Source: Hyphomicrobiales bacterium
GTDB taxonomy: Bacteria > Pseudomonadota > Alphaproteobacteria > Rhizobiales > Rhizobiaceae
Assembly: GCA_900468625.1 (NCBI GenBank)
Contig: UBUL01000001.1
Location: 354,440 to 418,439 of the forward strand
Direction of reading: 5' to 3'
Length of the DNA stretch: 64,000 nucleotides
Positions 55,573 to 64,000 of this stretch are shown here, one piece after another. The stretch's first letter is position 1. Each line of letters begins with the position of its first letter. A model generated the notes under the pieces. The model made no database searches and was not told the origin of the DNA. It saw nothing but the letters and a program-made list of their open reading frames with translations. A program made the translations under genes and the position numbers.

Positions 55573-55637
55573 GTTCTTCCTCCCAGATAGAGACAGGGCC
55601 TTGTCATTAAGGACCGGGCGCCCCCTGACCCGGTTAT

Positions 55638-56651
55638 TCACGATCTACGTACGAGCGAGCGCTGAACGAGCATGGCGATGATGATGATCGCACCCTGGAT
55701 GGCGCCGATCAGATACTCGCTGATGAAATTGGAAAGCAGCATGATATTGCCGACGAGTTCCAGGATGAAGGCGCCGCAGATCGTGCCCCATACCCTGCCC
55801 GCGCCACCCTTCAATGCCGTGCCGCCGACGACGACGGCGGTGATCGCCTGCAGTTCCCAGAGAATGCCCGTCGTTGCCGAGGTCGAGCCGAGCCGCGGCA
55901 CGTAAAGAAGCACGGCGATAGCGACACAAAGGCCCTGAATGACGAAGGCGATGGTGCGCACGCGGTTGACCGCGATCCCCGAATAGCGCGCAACGTCGCT
56001 GTTGGAGCCGACGGCGACGACATGGCGTCCGTAGCGGGTGCGGTAAAGAATGAATGCGGCGATGCCCGTAACCGCGAGGATCACGATGATCGGGACCGGC
56101 ACGCCGAAAATGGAGCCGAAATAGGCCGGACGGTAGAGTGCCTGCAGTTCCGGCGAGCGCAGCGTAATCGCTCCGCCCTGCGACAGCCAGGTCGTCAGGC
56201 CCCGATAAACGCCCATCGTGCCGAGCGTCGCGATGAAGGGCTCGATCTTGCCTACGGTGGTAATCAGGCCATTGGCAAGGCCGCACAGTGCGCCCGCCAC
56301 GATCCCGAAGGCCACGGCCGCGGCCAGCATCAGAGTGGGATCGGCAATGACGCCGGAATTCATCAGCAGGATCATCAAGCTCGCCACGAAGGCGACCATC
56401 GACCCAACGGAAAGATCAAGGTCGCCTGCCGAGATCACAAAGGTAGCACCGACCGCGATGATGGCAATGAAGGCGCTTCGGGTTGCGACATTAGCAAGAT
56501 TGGTAATGCCGATGAAGTTCGGGTTGACCAAGGCGCCCACGATCAAAAGCAGCACCAGCGCTGCAAACGGCGCAACGGCCCTCAGATCGACATCCCGCCA
56601 GGAGCGCCCTCGCCGGCTGGCCTTGCCGCTGCTGTCTTCACCCACGCTCAT
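55638..56651 (-). CDS. Sugar ABC transporter permease (RbsC type)
   Basis: This 337-residue inner-membrane permease has about eight to ten helices and the conserved cytoplasmic and membrane blocks 'ISAGDLDLSVGSMVA', 'GLITTVGKIEPFIATLGTMGVYRG' and 'GTALKGGAGRVWGT'. It forms the channel of a ribose-type importer with the ATPase encoded just upstream and the binding protein just downstream. ATG 56651 is preferred to a TTG four codons earlier. Confidence 0.93.
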   Translation of the reverse strand: MSVGEDSSGKASRRGRSWRDVDLRAVAPFAALVLLLIVGALVNPNFIGITNLANVATRSAFIAIIAVGATFVISAGDLDLSVGSMVAFVASLMILLMNSGVIADPTLMLAAAVAFGIVAGALCGLANGLITTVGKIEPFIATLGTMGVYRGLTTWLSQGGAITLRSPELQALYRPAYFGSIFGVPVPIIVILAVTGIAAFILYRTRYGRHVVAVGSNSDVARYSGIAVNRVRTIAFVIQGLCVAIAVLLYVPRLGSTSATTGILWELQAITAVVVGGTALKGGAGRVWGTICGAFILELVGNIMLLSNFISEYLIGAIQGAIIIIAMLVQRSLVRRS

Positions 56652-56712
56652 AACCAAAACCAACCTCCCGTCCCATGATTGCAGGGAATTCGCCCTGCTC
56701 TCCGCCGCCCTC

Positions 56713-58236
56713 TCAGGCGGCCGTCTTTTTCTTCAGGCCCGCCGCATAACGCATGATTTCCTGCTCGGAGATTTCCTCGCCTTCGAGCACGCCGACGATC
56801 CGGCCGTCGCGCATAACGGCAACCCGCGTGCAAAGCCCGATGACCTCGGGCATTTCCGAGGACACCACGATGATCGAATGGCCGTCGCGCGCCAGCGACG
56901 AAATGAAATGATAGATCTGCTGCTTCGTGCCGACATCGATGCCGCGCGTCGGTTCATCGATGATGATGATCTGCGGCTCGGTCTCCATGATTTTCGCCAG
57001 AAGCAGCTTCTGCTGATTGCCGCCGGACATGCGGCCGGCAACGATGTTTCCGTCGCGCACGCGGATATCGAAACGGCGGCGCGCTCGTGTCAGCGCCTTC
57101 GCCTCGCTGGAGGCGCTAAGATAACCGAACTTGCCGTGCCGATCGAGCGACTGGAGCGTCAGGTTGACGGCCATGCCCGAGTTCAGCAGCAAGCCCTTGG
57201 ATTTCCGGTCCTTGGTCATATAGGCGAGGCCGGCATCGATGGCGGCGTGCACATCGTGCGGCGGCACAGTCTGGTCGTTGGCGACGACTTCGCCGGATGC
57301 GCGCGAGCGCAGACCGACGATCGCCTCCATCAGCTCGGTCCTGCCCGAGCCGATCATGCCGGAAAAGCCCAATATCTCGCCCTTGCGCAGCTCGAAACTC
57401 GCATCGCGGACATAACCGGTCGAAAGCGAACTGACGCTCAGCACCACTTTCTCGTCGACATCGGGCTCGCTCTTGGCCGGATAGAGGCTGGAGAGTTCGC
57501 GTCCGACCATCAGCTGGGCGATCGATTCGCCGTCGAGCAGCGAGGTCGGCGACGTCTTCACCCATTGGCCGTCGCGCAGGACCGTGACGCGATCCGTCAG
57601 CTCCATGACTTCATCGAGCTTATGGGAGACGAAGACGAAGCTGGTCCCCTGATCGCGCAGCTTGCGCACCTGCTTAAACAGGAAATTGGTTTCCTCGCGC
57701 GACAGGACGGCGGTCGGCTCGTCCATGAAGACGATGCGCGCATCGCGGCTGATCGCTTTGGCGATTTCGACCATCTGCTTGTCGGCGATGGAAAGCGAGC
57801 CGATCATGGCATTCTCGTCGACATGCGATCCGAGAAGGTCGAGTACGCGCCGCGTCTCCGCGCGCATGAGCTTGCGGTCGAGCACGCCGAAGCGCGTGAC
57901 TTCGCGGCCGAGAAACAGGCTCTCGGTGACGGTCAGATGCTCCGCGAGATTGAATTCCTGATGGATGATGACGATGCCGAGCGCCTCGGCAGCGCCGTTC
58001 GGCGGCAGCTTTACCGGCCTGCCATCGAGAAGGATTTCGCCTGAGGTCGGTTGCTCGAATCCGGACAGGACCTTGACGAGCGTCGACTTGCCGGCGCCGT
58101 TTTCACCCATGAGCGCATGGATTTCGCCGGCTCGCAGATCGAAGTTGACGCTGAACAGCACCTGCACGCCGTTGAAGGACTTGGATATCCCTCTCGCAGA
58201 CAGCACGACCGCACCGTCGACGGCTTCCGAACTCAT
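56713..58236 (-). CDS. Sugar ABC transporter ATP-binding protein (two-domain, MglA/RbsA type)
   Basis: This 507-residue protein has two ATPase domains in one chain. The first has Walker A 'GENGAGKST' (44-52), signature 'LSIADKQMVEIAKA' and Walker B 'IVFMDEPTA'. The second has a degenerate Walker A 'GMIGSGRTE', signature 'MSGGNQQK' and 'IIIIDEPTRG', the asymmetry normal for this class. The ATG at 58236 has GGGAGG five bases upstream. It is the first gene of the sugar operon, whose promoter region faces a divergent LacI gene. Confidence 0.95.
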   Translation of the reverse strand: MSSEAVDGAVVLSARGISKSFNGVQVLFSVNFDLRAGEIHALMGENGAGKSTLVKVLSGFEQPTSGEILLDGRPVKLPPNGAAEALGIVIIHQEFNLAEHLTVTESLFLGREVTRFGVLDRKLMRAETRRVLDLLGSHVDENAMIGSLSIADKQMVEIAKAISRDARIVFMDEPTAVLSREETNFLFKQVRKLRDQGTSFVFVSHKLDEVMELTDRVTVLRDGQWVKTSPTSLLDGESIAQLMVGRELSSLYPAKSEPDVDEKVVLSVSSLSTGYVRDASFELRKGEILGFSGMIGSGRTELMEAIVGLRSRASGEVVANDQTVPPHDVHAAIDAGLAYMTKDRKSKGLLLNSGMAVNLTLQSLDRHGKFGYLSASSEAKALTRARRRFDIRVRDGNIVAGRMSGGNQQKLLLAKIMETEPQIIIIDEPTRGIDVGTKQQIYHFISSLARDGHSIIVVSSEMPEVIGLCTRVAVMRDGRIVGVLEGEEISEQEIMRYAAGLKKKTAA

Positions 58237-58273
58237 TGAATCCTCCCTGCGGTCCCACCCGCTTTCCAGGGTA

Positions 58274-58308
58274 TGTAAACCTTTACATACATCGTGTAAA
58301 GGTTTACA
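58274..58308. promoter_or_regulatory. Mirror-image pair of LacI-type operators
   Basis: TGTAAACCTTTACA (58274-58287) and its exact reverse complement TGTAAAGGTTTACA (58295-58308) are spaced by seven bases, 21 bases centre to centre (two helical turns). They lie between the divergent ATPase gene and LacI gene starts, 38 bases before the ATPase ATG, where a bound repressor could block both promoters. Confidence 0.7.
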
Positions 58309-58403
58309 TCATTGGATATCGTACAAAATTTCGCGGTTACCTTTGACCTCCACGTAAGTCTGTGTAGTCTCCAGCCCGAGACGAGACCCCAAGGCAGAGC
58401 GCA

Positions 58404-59429
58404 GTGTCGAATTCCACGCCCGCAACCATCGAAGACGTCGCCCGAATTGCCAATGTTTCGATCGCAACGGTTTCGCGGGCCATCCATACACCGGAGAAAG
58501 TCGCCAATTCGACGCGGCTGAAGGTCAATCAGGCTATCGCCGTCACCGGTTATACCACCAATGCCATGGCGCGCAGCCTCAGGCTCGGCCGTTCGAACAT
58601 GATTCTGGTCGTCGCGCCCGATATCGGCGACCCCAACTTTTCCAATATCCTGATAGGCCTGGAGAACGAAGCCCGTTCGCATGGCTACGGGATCCTCATC
58701 GGCCACACGCAGAACGACGCGCAGCGCGGGCTGGAATATTTGAAATTCCTGAATTCAAACCAGGCGGCGGGGCTCATCCTCTTCACCGGCATCCTGCCCT
58801 TCGGGCACCAGACGATGACGGCACGGCTGCCGCCGAGCGTCGGCGTTTTCGAACCGGTCTTCAACGGCGGCATTCCCTACGTGGGCGTCGACGATATCGC
58901 CGGCGCCCGCAAGGCAGTGGACCTCCTGATTGCCGAAGGTCATCGCAAGATTGCCTTCATCGGCGATTCCCGCACCCGCCTCGCCTATAGCCGCAGACGC
59001 ATGGGCTATGAAGCCGGGCTGGATGCCGCCGGTATCGGCCACGATCTGCGCATCGTCCTGGACGGCGACGGCACTATCGAGAGCGGGCGGCTGGCGGTCG
59101 AGCAGCTCTTCATGCGCGACACGCTGCCGACAGCCTTCATGTGCGTCAACGACCAGACCGCGATCGGCGTGATGATCGGCCTGAAAACACGCGGCTACGA
59201 TATCCCTGAAGATTTCTCGGTGACCGGTTTCGACGACGTGCCGCAGGCCGTCTTCATGACGCCGTCGCTGACGACGGTCCGGCAGCCGCGCACCGCCATC
59301 GGCAAGCATGCCATGGCGCTGCTGCTCGAACTGCTTTCTGATGGCGAGCCGCCAGAGACGGAGATCCTGCTGCGGCCGGATCTCGTGGTGCGAAACTCGG
59401 TTTCGGCACCGTCGCGCACGCGACGATAG
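58404..59429 (+). CDS. LacI-family regulator of the sugar ABC locus
   Basis: This 341-residue regulator has the HTH 'TIEDVARIANVSIATVSRAIHTP', the hinge 'TTNAMARSLRLGRSNMI' and a sugar-binding domain ('RKIAFIGDSRTRLAYSRRRMGYE', 'FDDVPQAVFMTPSLTTVRQP'). The start is GTG at 58404. It is divergent from the ATPase gene across a double operator, so it very probably represses that operon and itself. The inducer should be the transported sugar or a product. Confidence 0.92.
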   Translation: MSNSTPATIEDVARIANVSIATVSRAIHTPEKVANSTRLKVNQAIAVTGYTTNAMARSLRLGRSNMILVVAPDIGDPNFSNILIGLENEARSHGYGILIGHTQNDAQRGLEYLKFLNSNQAAGLILFTGILPFGHQTMTARLPPSVGVFEPVFNGGIPYVGVDDIAGARKAVDLLIAEGHRKIAFIGDSRTRLAYSRRRMGYEAGLDAAGIGHDLRIVLDGDGTIESGRLAVEQLFMRDTLPTAFMCVNDQTAIGVMIGLKTRGYDIPEDFSVTGFDDVPQAVFMTPSLTTVRQPRTAIGKHAMALLLELLSDGEPPETEILLRPDLVVRNSVSAPSRTRR

Positions 59430-59441
59430 GCAGGTGTCGCG

Positions 59442-59846
59442 ATGCCGCTCGGCAGGCTGATCCTGTATGTCCGCGATGTGGAGGCGACAATCCGCTTCTA
59501 CGAGAAGCATTTCGGATTCAAGCCGCATCGTCAGGAGGGCGATCGGATTGTCGAGCTGCTCGCTCCGGAGGGCGGCGCCAATCTGATGATCCATCCAGCA
59601 GCCAAGGCGCAGAAGATGGGTCAAGCGCTGGTAAAACTGGTGTTCGACGTCGAGCATGTCGAAGCTTTCCGCGCAAGATGCGTGGAGAAAGGCCTTGAGT
59701 TCGGCCCCATGCATCAGGCCGATGGCTGTATCTTCGCCAACGCCAAAGACCCTTCGGGAAATTCCATATCCATTTCCAGCCGCGCCTTCAGGCCGAAGTC
59801 GGGAGGCGATGAACCACCGCCTCCCGAAGCTGTCGATCAAACGTAG
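59442..59846 (+). CDS. VOC-family (glyoxalase/dioxygenase fold) protein
   Basis: This 134-residue protein has the two beta-alpha-beta-beta-beta units of the VOC fold: '[21 protein letters not shown]' (N-terminal, quoted in part) and '[17 protein letters not shown]' (C-terminal). Typical metal-binding His and Glu are partly replaced, so activity is uncertain. It starts 12 bases after the LacI stop and is probably co-transcribed with it. Its last ten bases overlap the 3' end of xylA on the other strand. Confidence 0.8.
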   Translation: MPLGRLILYVRDVEATIRFYEKHFGFKPHRQEGDRIVELLAPEGGANLMIHPAAKAQKMGQALVKLVFDVEHVEAFRARCVEKGLEFGPMHQADGCIFANAKDPSGNSISISSRAFRPKSGGDEPPPPEAVDQT

Positions 59847-61147
59847 CGATTGACGATGTTTTCCAGGAGTTCCTGCTTGCCGGACTTCGGTTGCGGGTTG
59901 ACGTCCTTGGTCTCGACCCACTGGGCGATCTGGTCGAGCGAGTATTCGCCGCGCAGCAGCTTCTGTCCTTCGGCCGAATCCCAGCCGGCGTAACGGTCGG
60001 CGAGCGGCTTGGAGAGCGCCTTGTCCTCGATCATCTTGGCAGCAGCCTTCAGGCCGCGGGCGCAGCAATCCATGCCACCGATGTGGCCGATGAGCAGGTC
60101 TTCCGCATCGAGCGACTGACGGCGCAGCTTGGCGTCGAAGTTCGTGCCGCCGGTCTTGAAACCGCCGCCTGCCAGAACCTGGTAGTAGGCCAGCGTCATT
60201 TCCGGAACGTTGTTCGGGAATTGGTCGGTATCCCAACCGGACTGGTAGTCGTTGCGGTTCATGTCGATCGAGCCGAAGATGCCGAGCGCATTGGCAAGCG
60301 CCAGCTCATGCTCGAAGGAATGGCCGGCGAGGATGGCATGGCCCTGCTCGATGTTGACCTTCACTTCATTTTCCAGGCCGTACTTCTTCAGGAAGCCGTA
60401 AACCGTGGCGACGTCATAGTCATACTGGTGCTTGGTCGGCTCCTGCGGCTTCGGCTCGATCAGGATCGTACCCTTGAAGCCGATCTTGTGCTTGTACTCG
60501 ACGACGAGGTTGAGGAAGCGGCCCATCTGGTCCAGCTCACGCTTCAGGTCGGTGTTGAGCAGCGTCTCGTAGCCTTCGCGGCCGCCCCAGAGGACGTAGT
60601 TTTCGCCGCCGAGCTTGTGGGTTGCGTCCATGCAGGTCTTCACGGTTGCCGCCGAAAAGGCGAAGACATCCGGATCAGGGTTCGTGGCGGCGCCCGACAT
60701 GAAGCGGCGGTTGGAGAAGAGGTTTGCCGTGCCCCACAGCAGCTTCACGCCGGTATCGGCCTGCTTCTTGGCGAAGTAGTCGACGATCTCGTTGAGGTTC
60801 TTGGTGTTTTCGGCAAAATTCTTGCCTTCCGGACGCACGTCGGCATCGTGGAAGCAATAATAAGGAGTGCCGAGCAAGGTGAAGAATTCGAAAGCGACGT
60901 CGGCTTTCAGCTTCGCGGCTTCCATCGTGTCGTTGAACCACGGGCGCAGGAAGGTCTGGCCGCCGAAGGGATCGCCGCCTGGCCAGGTGAAGGTGTGCCA
61001 GTAGGCGACGGCAAAGCGCAGATGATCTTCCATGCGCTTGCCGGCAACGACTTCGTCCTTGTTGTAATAGCGGAAGGCCAGCGGATTGGTGCTGTCGGGG
61101 CCTTCGTACTTTACCTTGCTGATGTCACCAAAAAATCCGGTGCTCAT
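59837..61147 (-). CDS. xylA: Xylose isomerase
   Basis: This 436-residue enzyme converts xylose to xylulose (and glucose to fructose) in the cytoplasm. His100 and Asp103 in '[13 protein letters not shown]' are the catalytic pair, and '[17 protein letters not shown]' carries the metal-binding Glu. The start at ATG 61147 has AAGGAGACAAGAC in front and gives the family N-terminus '[16 protein letters not shown]'. It follows xylB, from which a RIME-like repeat separates it. Confidence 0.97.
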   Translation of the reverse strand: MSTGFFGDISKVKYEGPDSTNPLAFRYYNKDEVVAGKRMEDHLRFAVAYWHTFTWPGGDPFGGQTFLRPWFNDTMEAAKLKADVAFEFFTLLGTPYYCFHDADVRPEGKNFAENTKNLNEIVDYFAKKQADTGVKLLWGTANLFSNRRFMSGAATNPDPDVFAFSAATVKTCMDATHKLGGENYVLWGGREGYETLLNTDLKRELDQMGRFLNLVVEYKHKIGFKGTILIEPKPQEPTKHQYDYDVATVYGFLKKYGLENEVKVNIEQGHAILAGHSFEHELALANALGIFGSIDMNRNDYQSGWDTDQFPNNVPEMTLAYYQVLAGGGFKTGGTNFDAKLRRQSLDAEDLLIGHIGGMDCCARGLKAAAKMIEDKALSKPLADRYAGWDSAEGQKLLRGEYSLDQIAQWVETKDVNPQPKSGKQELLENIVNRYV

Positions 61148-61200
61148 GTCTTGTCTCCTTGGGTTTTGGGTACTGCTAGTGTTCTTCATTTGTCGGAAGC

Positions 61201-61312
61201 CCCCTCATCCGACCCTTCGGGCCACCTTCTCCCCACGGGGAGAAGGGTATGGGCGGCTGCCGCAATCTCACCCTGCCCTCTCCCCTCGGGGAGAGGGCAG
61301 GGTGAGGGGGTT
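61201..61312. repeat. RIME-like element with a long hairpin between xylB and xylA
   Basis: CCCCTCATCCGACCC and CACCTTCTCCCCACGGGGAGAAGG make the left part. The right part, CCCTGCCCTCTCCCC / GGGGAGAGGGCAGGG around a TC loop, is a near-perfect hairpin with 15-base arms. It lies between two genes of one pathway. Confidence 0.8.
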
Positions 61313-61316
61313 TCCC

Positions 61317-62774
61317 TCAAACTACGCTCAGCGGCTTGATCGCCGGATAAACCGCCCGGTAGCGCCTGTAGGCATCCGCATAGGTATCCGTCAGTGACGC
61401 CACGGGATCGATCGTGCCGGCCGTCTGCGGCGGTGTGCAGACCGAGACAGGGTCGGCGCCGGTGGCGGCGATCAGGCCGAGACGCGCTGCACCGAAAGCA
61501 GCACCGAAATCGCCGTCGGCCGGCAGGTCGACGGGTACGCCGAGCGCGGTCGCGATCGAGGCCAGCCAGTAGCGGGAGCGCGATCCGCCACCGATGGCGG
61601 TCACGCGCGCAATGTCGGTGCCGGCCGAGCGCAGCGCTTCCAGATTGTCGCGGATTGCAAAGGAAACACCTTCGAGCACGGCCTGCGTCAGCACGGCGCG
61701 GCCGCTCTCATGACCGAGGCCGATGAAAGCGCCGCGGATGGTCGCGTCGTTGTGCGGCGTGCGCTCGCCCGAGAGATAGGGAAGGAAGGTGACACTGGTC
61801 GGCGCCTTCAGCGTCTCGCCAAGCTCGGTGGTGAGTTCGGCGGCAGACTTGCCCGTCACATGCGAGTGCCAGTTCAGCGCATCGGTGGCCGAGAGGATGA
61901 CGCCCATCTGATGCCAGGTATTCGGCAGCGCATGGCAGAAAGCATGGACGGCGCTTTCCGGCTTCGGCAGATAGGAGCCGTTGGCGGCGAAAAGCACGCC
62001 CGATGTGCCGAGCGAAACGAAAGCCGCGCCGTGGCGGACCGTGCCCATACCGCAGGCCGAGGCCGCATTGTCCCCTGCCCCGCCGGCCACGACGACATCG
62101 CCGCCGATACCCCATTTCGAGGCCAGTTCGCCGCGCAGCTTGCCGGCGGCCTCCGTGCCTTCGACCAGCGTCGGCATCTGCTTCTCGTCAAGATCGGTGG
62201 CCGCCAAAAGCTCGGAAGACCATTTGCGCTTGCCGGTATCGAGCCAGGACGTGCCGGCGGAGTCGGACATTTCCGACATGTGTTCGCCCGTCAGCCACAG
62301 GCGCAGATAGTCCTTCGGCAACAGCACCCAGCGCACTTTAGCGAAAATCTCCGGCTCGTGCTTGGCGACCCATGCAAGCTTCGGCGCCGTGAATCCAGGG
62401 AAGACGATATTGCCGGTCAACGCGCGGAAACGCGGATCGGCATCCAGCGCGGCAGCCTCATGATAGCTGCGGGTATCGTTCCAGAGAATGCAGGGACGCA
62501 GCACCTTGTCATCGGCGTCGAGCAGCGTCGCGCCGTGCATCTGTCCGGAAAGGCCGATGCCGCGTACGGCCGCCAGCTCCTTCGGATGCGCGGCTTTCAG
62601 CCCGGCAACGGCTTCTTCCGTCGCGCGAATCCAGTGGGCGGGATCCTGCTCGGACCAGCCGGAATGCGGACGCGATACGTCGAGCCCGCCATTGGCGGAG
62701 CCGACGATCTTCTGATTGCCGTCGATCAGCATCGCTTTGACGCCGGACGTTCCGAGATCGAGACCCAAATACAT
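61317..62774 (-). CDS. xylB: Xylulokinase
   Basis: This 485-residue FGGY-family kinase phosphorylates xylulose to xylulose 5-phosphate. It has the N-terminal ATPase block 'MYLGLDLGTSGVKAMLID', 'LSGQMHGATLLD', the catalytic Asp region 'GAGDNAASACGMG' and the C-terminal 'AIGGGSRSRYWLASIATALGVPV'. The ATG at 62774 has GGGAG nine bases upstream. It lies 37 bases after the LacI gene on the same strand, and xylA follows. Confidence 0.96.
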   Translation of the reverse strand: MYLGLDLGTSGVKAMLIDGNQKIVGSANGGLDVSRPHSGWSEQDPAHWIRATEEAVAGLKAAHPKELAAVRGIGLSGQMHGATLLDADDKVLRPCILWNDTRSYHEAAALDADPRFRALTGNIVFPGFTAPKLAWVAKHEPEIFAKVRWVLLPKDYLRLWLTGEHMSEMSDSAGTSWLDTGKRKWSSELLAATDLDEKQMPTLVEGTEAAGKLRGELASKWGIGGDVVVAGGAGDNAASACGMGTVRHGAAFVSLGTSGVLFAANGSYLPKPESAVHAFCHALPNTWHQMGVILSATDALNWHSHVTGKSAAELTTELGETLKAPTSVTFLPYLSGERTPHNDATIRGAFIGLGHESGRAVLTQAVLEGVSFAIRDNLEALRSAGTDIARVTAIGGGSRSRYWLASIATALGVPVDLPADGDFGAAFGAARLGLIAATGADPVSVCTPPQTAGTIDPVASLTDTYADAYRRYRAVYPAIKPLSVV

Positions 62775-62811
62775 CAGATATTACTCCCTATGCTCTGCCG
62801 CGTTCGAATGC

Positions 62812-63837
62812 TCAGGGCAGATTATCCTTCAAGAAAATGTCGAGACGAATGCGCTCCTGGTCGGCGATAACAGCCTGACCGTCGGCGGTCGCCTTCATGA
62901 CGCGGATGGCGCTGCGGACCTCATGGCCGGCATCCTGATTGAGAACGGCGTCGATCGTGCCGTCCAGCAGTGCCGCCCGCGTATGCTGCGTCAGTTCATG
63001 CACGACCACGGTCAGCTCACGTTCAGGCCGTACGGCCTTCAGGGCCGCGATCAGACCGCGGTTGCCGGCGCCAAGACTATAGATGCCGATGATATTCCTA
63101 TTCTCGGAGAGCGCTTTGGAAACGAGCGATCGGGTTCGCTCGGGATCATCTCGCCCTTCCAGCACAGGCAGCAGCCGCAACTTGGGAAATTCCTCCGCCA
63201 TCACGGCGGAAAAGCCCTGCAGGCGCTCTCGGTGGTCGCGCACCAGCATGGAGCCGGCGAGAACGGTCAGATCGCCATCGCGTCCGCCCAGAAAGCGCCC
63301 GAGCAGCCGGGCAGCGGTGCGGCCGGCGGCAATATTGTCGATGCCGGCATAATGATGGCGGGTGGAATCGGTGAGATCGGAGACCAGCGTAACGACGGGG
63401 ATGCGCTCCGACACCAGCCGGTCGACGGCGGCTCGGACTTCCGGCGCATCGGTCGCCACCAGGGCAACACCGGCGATATTCCGCCCCAGCAGCGCGTCAA
63501 GCGCGGCCACGAGCGCCGGCACATCGAAAGCCGGCACTTCGACGATGCGGATATCCGTGCGCTCTATGCTCGCGCGCAAGGTCGCGTGATGCACTTCCGA
63601 GCGCAGCCCGTGCATGAAGGAATTGTCGCCGGTCGGCACGATGAAAACGAGGGGATAAATGCGGCCCTTCGCCAGATTGGCGGCGGCGACATCGCGGATA
63701 TAGCCGATCTGTCGGATGGCCTCCTCCACCTTTTCGCGCGTCACCAGCCGCACACCGGGCCGCTGGTTCAGGACGCGGTCCACGGTAGCGAGGCTGACGC
63801 CCGCGGCGGCGGCGATGTCATGCACGGTCGGTCTCAT
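62812..63837 (-). CDS. LacI-family regulator next to xylBA
   Basis: This 341-residue regulator has the HTH 'TVHDIAAAAGVSLATVDRVLNQRPGVR' (quoted in part) and an effector domain with 'VHELTQHTRAALLDGTIDAVLNQDAGH', which places it among LacI proteins with ribose/xylose-type binding folds. The ATG at 63837 has AGGAGG five bases before it. Being first in a LacI-xylB-xylA series, it probably senses xylose or a related pentose. That it is a true xylose regulator is inferred from position. Confidence 0.88.
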   Translation of the reverse strand: MRPTVHDIAAAAGVSLATVDRVLNQRPGVRLVTREKVEEAIRQIGYIRDVAAANLAKGRIYPLVFIVPTGDNSFMHGLRSEVHHATLRASIERTDIRIVEVPAFDVPALVAALDALLGRNIAGVALVATDAPEVRAAVDRLVSERIPVVTLVSDLTDSTRHHYAGIDNIAAGRTAARLLGRFLGGRDGDLTVLAGSMLVRDHRERLQGFSAVMAEEFPKLRLLPVLEGRDDPERTRSLVSKALSENRNIIGIYSLGAGNRGLIAALKAVRPERELTVVVHELTQHTRAALLDGTIDAVLNQDAGHEVRSAIRVMKATADGQAVIADQERIRLDIFLKDNLP

Positions 63838-63929
63838 CGGTTCCTCCTGCAGAAACCCTTAGCGCCATTTCTGATGTACGTAAATCAAAAATTTCCGGCC
63901 ATGCGCTTTTCCGCTCGTTCCTTCGGAAT

Positions 63930-63957
63930 AAAAAAGGCCCCTCACTGCGAGGGGCCA
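63930..63957 (-). terminator. Terminator of a gene lying to the right
   Basis: GGCCCCTC and GAGGGGCC form a hairpin around ACTGC. The A-tract on its left side reads as a T-run on the minus strand, so it ends a minus-strand transcript coming from beyond the window. Confidence 0.8.
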
Positions 63958-63985
63958 TGCCTTGGGAGCATTATCGAATGCTGGA

Positions 63986-64000
63986 TCAGTGGCCTCCGCC
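63986..64000 (-). CDS. Possible 3' end of a gene running in from the right edge
   Basis: On the minus strand the last bases read Gly-Gly-Gly-His and then TGA, 28 bases before the terminator hairpin. Only four codons are visible, so the call rests on the terminator's orientation. Confidence 0.35.
   Translation of the reverse strand, partial: GGGH

Overview
The window looks like a chromosomal stretch of a Rhizobium-type alphaproteobacterium. The base composition is GC-rich throughout. The best-recognised proteins (phosphoglucomutase, PntA1/PntA2/PntB, aa3 oxidase subunit IV, NodN/MaoC, Odc2-type decarboxylase) are of the rhizobial kind, and the gaps carry rhizobial palindromic intergenic elements. 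It is mostly housekeeping and catabolic DNA. I found no rRNA, tRNA, CRISPR array, phage genes or insertion sequence.

Layout. 1-4063: end of a glycogen cluster (glgA 3' end, pgm, glgX). 4130-4618: NodN-like MaoC hydratase. 4615-10202 (minus): heterotetrameric sarcosine oxidase operon, soxB - DUF2511-like secreted protein - soxD - soxA - soxG. 10364-13399: small secreted basic protein, rpsU, TPR lipoprotein, DadA-like oxidoreductase. 13707-15410: HWE histidine kinase. 15447-18424 (minus): proton-translocating transhydrogenase pntA1-pntA2-pntB, then the aa3 oxidase subunit IV gene. 19141-19896 (minus): a FeeM-like N-acyl amino acid synthase behind an AT-rich promoter with three TTAACCAT sites, flanked by inverted copies of a repeat. 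20470-24110: EAL/degenerate-GGDEF protein and an orphan TRAP binding protein.

24405-31867: PuuD-type amidotransferase, 2-hydroxyacid dehydrogenase with its LacI regulator, MarR regulator, creatininase-family hydrolase, CobW GTPase plus WD40 protein behind a Zur-like box, and cysE. 32114-35150: Tat-exported phosphoesterase and dihaem cytochrome c peroxidase. 35207-38522: GNAT, ornithine/lysine decarboxylase with a long leader (probable speF RNA), and a divergent LysR gene. 38711-40373: DGPF/YCII protein plus ECF42-type sigma factor. 40562-42614: DUF1007 and NicO metal transporter, small membrane protein. 42791-47000: TerB/DUF533 protein, KDPG aldolase, CYTH-CHAD pair, tRNA hydroxylase TrhO. 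47012-49881: CHASE4-GGDEF-EAL protein and an FMN reductase.

50043-63837 is a carbohydrate block. A minus-strand series runs ATPase, permease, sugar-binding protein, TIM-barrel isomerase, Gfo/Idh dehydrogenase, a DoxX pseudogene on the plus strand, and a GH1 beta-glucosidase. A divergent LacI gene faces it across a mirror-image pair of LacI-type operators. Beyond this lie a VOC protein and the xylose set xylA, xylB and a LacI regulator.

The best candidates for something undescribed are the FeeM-like synthase with cell-cycle-type promoter sites, the DUF2511-like gene coupled into the sarcosine oxidase operon, the phosphoesterase/peroxidase operon, and the sugar locus of unknown substrate. All function calls come from reading translated sequence and recalled family motifs; no search was run.
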